A stretch of 35,087 nt of DNA, taken from positions 1 through 35,087 of the forward strand of contig JAIXVM010000172.1 in NCBI GenBank assembly GCA_027482995.1, given 5' to 3'. The DNA is from Hyphomonadaceae bacterium (GTDB lineage Bacteria; Pseudomonadota; Alphaproteobacteria; Caulobacterales; Hyphomonadaceae). The notes below the pieces were generated by a model that saw nothing but the letters and a program-made list of their open reading frames with translations, made no database searches and was not told the origin of the DNA. The number at the start of each line of letters is the position of its first letter. Positions within the stretch are counted from its first letter, which is position 1. A program made the translations under genes and the position numbers. This document shows, piece by piece, positions 28,921 to 35,087 of this stretch.

Positions 28921-30193
28921 ACTTTCTCGCCGGAACCTGATGATCGGCGGCGCAGGCCTTTTGGGGGCAGGATTACTGATGAGCAAACCGGGCGACGAGA
29001 GCGGACCGCGCGATGACTACTTCCTCGGGCTACAGGCTGCGCTGACCGAAGCGGGGATCGCCGCCCCCACGCTGGTGATCGACAAGGCACGCCTTGATGC
29101 CAATATCGATACACTGATGGGACACCTGCCCGCGGGCATAGCGTATCGCATCGTCGCAAAGTCCCTGCCCTCGCTCGACTTGATCGCCCATATCCGGCAA
29201 CGCTCGGGATCGAACCGGTTAATGACGTTCAACCAGCCCTTGCTGACCGCGCTCAGCAAGGCCATGCCGGACGCCGACCAACTCCTCGGCAAGCCCCTAC
29301 CGGTGGCTGCTGCGCGCACCTACTTCAAGTCTCTCGATGTCGCTGACGCCCCTGCCGCAGCAAATGTGCAATGGCTGATCGACACGCCCGAACGGCTTCG
29401 TCAGTACCGGGAGCTTGCGGCGGCAACAGGTCAGACGCTCCGCGTCAACTTCGAACTGGATGTCGGCCTCCACCGGGGCGGTCTCGAAGCGGGCGACACT
29501 CTGAAATCCATGCTGGAAACTGTGCGCGATGCGGCCGAGTTCAGTTTTGCAGGTTTCATGGGATATGAGCCGCATCTCGCCGCCCTGCCCGAGGCGCTCG
29601 GTTGGCGCGAGCGGGCCAAGTCCGGCGCATGGCGGCGCTACAGCGAGGCGCTGGCGCAAGCGACCGAAGTGCTCGGCGCCGATGCCGTCTCGAAGCTCGT
29701 GCGGAACGCGGCCGGCAGCCCGACCTATCGCTATTATCAGGATACGGATGTTGCGAACGAAGTCTCCGCGGGCTCCTGCCTCGTCAAGCCCACGCATTTC
29801 GATACAGCGCTGCTGGAACCCCACTTGCCCGCGAGCTTCATTGCCACGCCGGTGATCAAGTCGATGGCGCAAACGCGCCTGCCGGGGCTCGAGTTTGCCG
29901 CGGACGGCCAACGCGCCTGGGATCCGAACACGTCGCGGACGGTCTTCATTTACGGCGGCAACTGGCTCGCCGATCCTGTGGATCCGCCGGGGCTTTCGTA
30001 CAACAAGACGTTCGGCCGCTCCTCGAACCAGGAAATGCTGACGGGCGGGCACAATCTCGTCATCGCACCGGACGAATTCGTCTTCTTCCGCCCGCACCAG
30101 AGCGAAGCGGTGTTCCTGCAATTCGGCGACATTGCCGTCTACGAAGACGGCCGCATTACGCAGCGCTGGCCGGTGTTTCCGGCCTCGGCCTGA
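28913..30193 (+). CDS. Alanine racemase N-terminal-domain PLP protein (D-threonine aldolase / DSD1-like) with twin-arginine N-terminus
   Basis: MLELSRRNLMIGGAGLLGAGLLM; APTLVIDKARLDANIDTLMGHLPAGIAYRIVAKSLPS (PLP Lys at 29159-29161); VNFELDVGLHRGG. Overlaps the upstream gene by 8 nt. Confidence 0.82.
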   Translation: MLELSRRNLMIGGAGLLGAGLLMSKPGDESGPRDDYFLGLQAALTEAGIAAPTLVIDKARLDANIDTLMGHLPAGIAYRIVAKSLPSLDLIAHIRQRSGSNRLMTFNQPLLTALSKAMPDADQLLGKPLPVAAARTYFKSLDVADAPAAANVQWLIDTPERLRQYRELAAATGQTLRVNFELDVGLHRGGLEAGDTLKSMLETVRDAAEFSFAGFMGYEPHLAALPEALGWRERAKSGAWRRYSEALAQATEVLGADAVSKLVRNAAGSPTYRYYQDTDVANEVSAGSCLVKPTHFDTALLEPHLPASFIATPVIKSMAQTRLPGLEFAADGQRAWDPNTSRTVFIYGGNWLADPVDPPGLSYNKTFGRSSNQEMLTGGHNLVIAPDEFVFFRPHQSEAVFLQFGDIAVYEDGRITQRWPVFPASA

Positions 30194-30277
30194 AGCGCGG
30201 TCCACGTAGTTTTCCGGATACCCTGACCTGCGCTCCCATGCCGTGATGGCGCTTGGCATCAGAGGGATGGGCGCGAC

Positions 30278-31408
30278 ATGGATGGAAGCTTCGAACCGGT
30301 CCGGCCCTATGCCGGTGCTGACCCTGCCTTTTGCCGGCACGTGGACACGTTTCTGGACTCGGCTCTCACCGAGCCGCTGCGCGCCGCCGGGCGGGCAACG
30401 ACCGGCCTCAAGTCGTCGCCGAAGGCCTGCGCCGCATGGAGCGCCATCCTTAGGGAACAAGGCTGGGCTGCGCCTTCCTGGCCGGTTGAGCATGGCGGCG
30501 CCGGCTGGACCACCGCCCAGCGGCTCTACTTCGAAAACGCCTGCGCCGAGCGCGATGCGCCGCTGATCCAGTCCTCCGGCGTGCGCACCATCGGCCCGCT
30601 GATCATCGCGGAAGGGTCTGCCGCGCAGAAGGCCCGCTATCTGCCCGCCATCCTCGATGGCCGGCATGAATGGTGCCAGGGCTTCTCTGAGCCACAAGCC
30701 GGGTCAGACCTGTCCGCGCTGAACCTGCGGGCTGAACGGGACGGAGATGATTTCGTCCTTACCGGGAGCAAGCTCTGGACCAGCTTTGCGCAGTACGCCA
30801 CCCACATGTTCCTGCTCGCGCGGTGCGATCCGTCCAGTCACGGCGGTGACGGTCTTGTGTTCCTGCTGGTGGAGATGAACCGCCCGGGCATTCATGTCCG
30901 GCCCATCCGCTTCATCGACGGCGAATGCGAGACCAACGAAGTTTTCTTCGACGGTGTGCGCACGCCCGCTGCCGACCGGATCGGCGACATCGGCCAGGGC
31001 TGGAAAATGGCCAAGCGGTTGATGGCGATCGCGCGGTCCAACAATACGACGACCGGCATGCTGCGGCGCGCCTTGCGCGCAGCCCGGCGGGAAGGCGCAC
31101 TGGCAGGCGAGATCGATCCCGAGATGCATCGCAAGCTCGCTGGCTTGTCACTACGGATAGACGCCTACGAAGCCCTCGAACATCATGCCGTCTCGGAGCA
31201 GATCAACATCGACGCCGCCTCGGCCACCTCCCTGTTGAAACTGATGGCGACGGAGCTGCATCAATCGATCACGGAAGCGGGCCTGGAGTGCGCGCCCGCC
31301 AGCGCGTTCGCTCAGGCGAAGTATCTCGCGACCCGCGCCGCCACAATCTACTCCGGCACAAGCGAAGTGCATCGCAACATCCTCGCACGCGCCATCGGCT
31401 GCCCCTGA
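30278..31408 (+). CDS. Acyl-CoA dehydrogenase family protein
   Basis: WPVEHGGAGWTTAQRLYFENACAERDAP, WCQGFSEPQAGSDLSALNLRAERDGDDFVLTGSKLWTSFAQYATHMFLLAR, ATIYSGTSEVHRNILAR. Confidence 0.92.
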   Translation: MDGSFEPVRPYAGADPAFCRHVDTFLDSALTEPLRAAGRATTGLKSSPKACAAWSAILREQGWAAPSWPVEHGGAGWTTAQRLYFENACAERDAPLIQSSGVRTIGPLIIAEGSAAQKARYLPAILDGRHEWCQGFSEPQAGSDLSALNLRAERDGDDFVLTGSKLWTSFAQYATHMFLLARCDPSSHGGDGLVFLLVEMNRPGIHVRPIRFIDGECETNEVFFDGVRTPAADRIGDIGQGWKMAKRLMAIARSNNTTTGMLRRALRAARREGALAGEIDPEMHRKLAGLSLRIDAYEALEHHAVSEQINIDAASATSLLKLMATELHQSITEAGLECAPASAFAQAKYLATRAATIYSGTSEVHRNILARAIGCP

Positions 31409-31520
31409 GATAAGGCGCCGGATAAAGGCGTCGCTGCACTGCGTAGATCTACGCATAGACGCGGCGGTGCGCGCGCGGAACACTCAGCCGCCGAAGTCCA
31501 AGGTCAGCAGGAGACATCAA

Positions 31521-31898
31521 ATGCCGAAACTCACAGGCGTACGTCCATGGGTGCTGGCGCTTCTGATCGCGGCGGGCGCAGCTTCACTTGCCGCCTGCAC
31601 AAGCACCGAGCCGGCGCGCACCGCCGCGTCCACCGAAGCTTTGCCGGTCATGCCCGGCCGCGCCTTTGCCGAGCGCACCTGCGCCGGGTGCCATTCGATC
31701 GAGCGCACGGGCGACAGTCCGCACCCGGACGCCCTTCCCTTCCGCCGGCTGTCCGAGCACTACCCCGTCCGCGATCTCGAAGAGGCGTTCGCCGAGGGCA
31801 TTTTTGTCGGCCATCCGGACATGCCCCCATTCCAGCTCGCTCCAGACGAGATCGACGACCTGCTGGACTATCTGGAGGCCATTCAGGACCCGGTCTGA
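31521..31898 (+). CDS. Cytochrome c family lipoprotein
   Basis: Lipobox LAAC, heme motif CAGCH, downstream GHPDMPPFQL axial-Met motif; caggag before ATG 31521. Confidence 0.85.
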   Translation: MPKLTGVRPWVLALLIAAGAASLAACTSTEPARTAASTEALPVMPGRAFAERTCAGCHSIERTGDSPHPDALPFRRLSEHYPVRDLEEAFAEGIFVGHPDMPPFQLAPDEIDDLLDYLEAIQDPV

Positions 31899-32036
31899 GC
31901 CTGAAGACGCCGGTTAACCTCGAATCCCGCGCTCCGCCGAACAAAGGACTGAATGCTTGCCGCAGCGTCCGTGTTCCTTTGCCCGGCAAACTGTGCATCA
32001 TCGCCCCAAAAATCAAACATCATTCCGGGGAGAGCC

Positions 32037-33725
32037 ATGCATTACGCCGAACTCAAGCAAGCGCGCCAAGAACTGACCGGGCCCGGCGGGCCGTTCGAGA
32101 TTGTCGAAGCCGACGTTCTGGGCCAGCGCCTCCGTACGTTCAAGAACGCCCCGCCCAGTGTGCGCGAAATCTGGCTGTCCACGCTGCAGTTCGCCGACCG
32201 GCCGTACCTGATCTACGAAGACGAGCGCCTGACCTACGCCGACTCGCACAAACTCGCGAACGCAGTGGCCAACTGGCTGATGGCGCAAGGCGTGAAGCCG
32301 GGCGACAGGGTCGCCATAGCCATGCGGAACTTTCCGGAGTGGATGCTGATCTACTGGGCCAGTGTGTCCATCGGCGTTGCCGTGGTCGGCATGAATGCCT
32401 GGTGGACCGCCGAGGAGATGGCTTACGGCTTGTCCGATTCGGCGCCGAAGGTGCTGTTCCTCGACGCCGAGCGTCTTGCCCGGGTGAAGGAGCGACCCGA
32501 GATGGTGGCCGGCATGCAGGTCGTCGGCGTCCGCATCCCGGATGCCCCCGCCAGTGTCGTTCCCTGGGCAGACGTGATCGCAACAGGCGGCAGCCTCCCC
32601 GATGTCGCTATCGATCCGGATTCGGATGCCTGCATCTTCTACACATCCGGCACCACGGGGTTTCCGAAAGGCGCCCAGCTGACGCATCGCGGCTGCGTGG
32701 CCAACCTCATGAACATGCAATACGCGGGTGCATCGGCCGCGCTCTCGATGCAGCGGGCCACCGGCCTTGAGCCGCCCGCGACACCGCCCGTGCCTGTCAC
32801 GCTGATCACCACGCCCTTGTTTCACGTCACCGCGAACAACTGCGGCGCCTATGCCGCCACCGCTGTCGGCGGCACGCTCGTGCTCATGTTTCGATGGGAC
32901 GCGGGCGAGGCGCTGCGGCTGATCGAGCGGGAACGCATCAGCGGCATGAGCGGCGTGCCCGTCATGGCGCGCGAGTTGATCAATCATCCAGATTTCGAGA
33001 AGACCGACACGTCCAGCCTGCTGGCACTCGCCGGCGGCGGCGCGCAGGTGCCGCCCGACCTCGTGCTCAAGATCGAATCCAAGGTCGCAACTGCCCGCCC
33101 GGGGACAGGTTATGGGATGACCGAGACCTGCGGAATCATCACGTCGATTTCCGGGGACTTCTTTGTCGACAAGCCGGACAGCGCCGGCCCCAGTATGCCG
33201 AACTTCGAAGTGAAGTGTGTGGACGATGATGGCCGGACCGTGGGGCCGGGCGAGATTGGTGAACTGTGGGTACGCGGATCATCGGTCATCAAGGGATACA
33301 TCAATCGTCCGGATGCAACGGCATCCTCGATCGTCGACGGCTGGCTCAAGACCGGAGACGTCGCCCGTATCGACGAACACGGGTTCATCTACATCGTGGA
33401 CCGCAAGAAGGACATGGTGCTGCGCGGCGGCGAGAACGTCTATTGCGCGGAGGTCGAGGCCACGCTGTACCGCCATTCGGCGATTGCGGAATGCTGCGTG
33501 TTCGGTGTGCCGGACGACCGGCTCGGCGAAGAAGTTGGCGCCGCCATTGTTCTGAAACCGGGCGAAGCGCTCACCGACACGGCACTGCGCGAGCATTGCG
33601 CGGCGATCATGGCGAAGCACAAGATCCCGCGTTACATGTGGTTCCTTGATGAGCCCCTGCCCCGGAATGCGAGCGGCAAGTTCCTGAAACGCGAGCTGCG
33701 AGACCGACTGAGCCCAAAAGCCTAG
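32037..33725 (+). CDS. AMP-forming acyl-CoA synthetase (class I adenylate-forming enzyme)
   Basis: FYTSGTTGFPKGAQLTHRG, GYGMTETCG, GWLKTGDVARIDEHGFIYIVDRKKDMVLRGGENVY, PRNASGKFLKRELR. Start at Met29 of ORF 31953-33725. Confidence 0.93.
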   Translation: MHYAELKQARQELTGPGGPFEIVEADVLGQRLRTFKNAPPSVREIWLSTLQFADRPYLIYEDERLTYADSHKLANAVANWLMAQGVKPGDRVAIAMRNFPEWMLIYWASVSIGVAVVGMNAWWTAEEMAYGLSDSAPKVLFLDAERLARVKERPEMVAGMQVVGVRIPDAPASVVPWADVIATGGSLPDVAIDPDSDACIFYTSGTTGFPKGAQLTHRGCVANLMNMQYAGASAALSMQRATGLEPPATPPVPVTLITTPLFHVTANNCGAYAATAVGGTLVLMFRWDAGEALRLIERERISGMSGVPVMARELINHPDFEKTDTSSLLALAGGGAQVPPDLVLKIESKVATARPGTGYGMTETCGIITSISGDFFVDKPDSAGPSMPNFEVKCVDDDGRTVGPGEIGELWVRGSSVIKGYINRPDATASSIVDGWLKTGDVARIDEHGFIYIVDRKKDMVLRGGENVYCAEVEATLYRHSAIAECCVFGVPDDRLGEEVGAAIVLKPGEALTDTALREHCAAIMAKHKIPRYMWFLDEPLPRNASGKFLKRELRDRLSPKA

Positions 33726-33762
33726 AACCCTCGGGCTGCGATCTGGCCCGCCACTGGAAAGA

Positions 33763-33795
33763 AAGAAGCCCGCAGCTTATGGCTGCGGGCTTCTT
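33763..33795. terminator. Bidirectional intrinsic terminator between convergent genes
   Basis: 14-bp perfect inverted repeat aagaagcccgcagc-ttatg-gctgcgggcttctt between the acyl-CoA synthetase (+) and the TonB receptor (-). Confidence 0.85.
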
Positions 33796-33818
33796 GGTTC
33801 AGGGCGCGGAACGCGCGA

Positions 33819-35087
33819 TCAGAAGTCCTTCTTGACGCGCACGCCATAGAAGCGGGGCGGGCCAGCGATGAAGGTCGGGATGCCGAACGCGTCGCCGGTA
33901 TTGCCGGCGTCGATGAGGTAGTTCTCGTCGAAGAGGTTGGTGACGTAACCCTCGACCGCCAGACCGTTCTGGAGCGTCAGTTCTGCGGTCAGGTTGAACA
34001 GGTCATACGCATCCTCAGACAGCAGGTCGCGTTCGGTGTTGTCGAAGTAGACCTCCGACTGCCAGACGACACTCGGGATCACGCGCAGTTCGCCGATGCC
34101 GACGTCCTTCGTGAACACGGCGGCCAGCGAGGCGGTGTGATCTGGCGACAGGCGAAGGCGGTTGCCTCCGAATTGCTGCGGACGACCGTCCACTTCATCC
34201 TCGAACCGCGCCTTGTTGTAGCCATAGCTTGCAACAAACGTCGCCGCCTCGGTGGGTGACCAAACAGCTTGCGTCTCGAGACCGTAGCTCGTGGCGTTAC
34301 CCGCGTTGAGCGGAACGATCTGGCCATTGGCGTTGACGACAGACGACTGGAAGTTGGTGTAATCGTAGAAGAACACCGAGGCATCGAGTGCCAGCTGACC
34401 GCCGAAGGTGACGCCCTTGGCGCCGACTTCGTAGCTGTCAACTTCTTCCGCAGGCAGAAGACCGAACCGGTTCGCTGCGTTGGTCGTCGAGGCCGTGATG
34501 ACTTCCGGGCGGCGGCCACGGGCGATGTTGCCGAAGAGGTTCCACTCGCTCGTCAGTTCGTATAGCGCAGCAACGCGCCATGTGGTGCCGTCGAATTCAT
34601 CCGAGGATGTCAGACGTGCCCGGCCATTGGCGTTCGGAGCGACCGGCGTAGCAGCGGTGGCGAACACGCCGCCGAAGGTCAGGTTCGACGGGCCGTTGAG
34701 GTTGCCGACTTCGATACCCGTGGTCTTTTCTTCCTGCGTGAAGCGCACGCCGGCGGTGACTTCCAGGCGGTCGGTGACGTCGACGCTGGCATCTGCGAAC
34801 ACGTCGTACGACTCGGTTTTGCCGGAGTTAGCGAAGAATTCGTTGTGGATCGGCTTCAGGCGCAATCCGCGGGCCAGCGGGTTCAGGTTGATCGCCGGCA
34901 GCGTGTTCACATCCGGCGCGTTGGGCGGACGGATGAGACCGCCGAGGAAGGCCTGCAGCGCGCGCTCGTCATAGGTCAGCGGCACGTTTTGACGGCCGTC
35001 CTCGTTGGTGTAGCTCACGCCTGCAAAGCCGCGGATGCGGCCGCCGGCATCATAGTTGAGACGGAATTCCTGGCTGAACTGGTCGCC
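33819..35087 (-). CDS. TonB-dependent outer-membrane receptor, partial (N-terminus beyond window)
   Basis: Frame open to the window end: SQEFRLNYDAGGRIRGFAGVSYTNEDGRQ...DRLEVTAGVRFTQEEKTTG...; beta-barrel repeats, ends FYGVRVKKDF. Confidence 0.92.
   Translation of the reverse strand, partial: GDQFSQEFRLNYDAGGRIRGFAGVSYTNEDGRQNVPLTYDERALQAFLGGLIRPPNAPDVNTLPAINLNPLARGLRLKPIHNEFFANSGKTESYDVFADASVDVTDRLEVTAGVRFTQEEKTTGIEVGNLNGPSNLTFGGVFATAATPVAPNANGRARLTSSDEFDGTTWRVAALYELTSEWNLFGNIARGRRPEVITASTTNAANRFGLLPAEEVDSYEVGAKGVTFGGQLALDASVFFYDYTNFQSSVVNANGQIVPLNAGNATSYGLETQAVWSPTEAATFVASYGYNKARFEDEVDGRPQQFGGNRLRLSPDHTASLAAVFTKDVGIGELRVIPSVVWQSEVYFDNTERDLLSEDAYDLFNLTAELTLQNGLAVEGYVTNLFDENYLIDAGNTGDAFGIPTFIAGPPRFYGVRVKKDF

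Noticed and set aside
29297-30697. 466-aa minus-strand ORF
   Set aside because: Antisense to the convincing PLP-protein and acyl-CoA dehydrogenase genes; Arg/Gly-rich, no domain motifs.

Overview
High-GC alphaproteobacterial chromosomal window, probably Hyphomonadaceae/Caulobacterales-like judging by gene content (inference). It is dominated by branched-chain amino acid and acyl-CoA catabolism: methylcrotonyl-CoA carboxylase alpha and beta, an enoyl-CoA hydratase and isovaleryl-CoA dehydrogenase (leucine), then mmsA, an enoyl-CoA hydratase and mmsB (valine), then an acyl-CoA dehydrogenase and an AMP-forming acyl-CoA synthetase. Interspersed are two acyltransferase-3 proteins, a glycosyltransferase, a secreted EF-hand protein, a PPOX-type stress protein, a cyclic-nucleotide-domain patatin, a hybrid histidine kinase, a GH24-like protein, MgtE, a Baeyer-Villiger-type monooxygenase, an EmrA/EmrB-type efflux pair, a Tat-signal FAD oxidase overlapping a Tat-signal PLP protein, a cytochrome c lipoprotein and a truncated TonB-dependent receptor. 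No rRNA, tRNA, CRISPR array or mobile element was recognised. Most notable observations: (i) an uninterrupted reading frame joining a DUF817 membrane protein to the MCC biotin-carboxylase subunit, with a strong internal Shine-Dalgarno/GTG at the junction; (ii) a GH24-like protein with a degenerate catalytic triad and a C-terminal TM hairpin; (iii) a dockerin/EF-hand-like DxNxDG loop inserted in the cyclic-nucleotide domain of the patatin; (iv) an overlapping Tat-type FAD oxidase / D-threonine-aldolase-like gene pair; (v) a GGAAC-N16-CGTT EcfG-type promoter before the stress protein.
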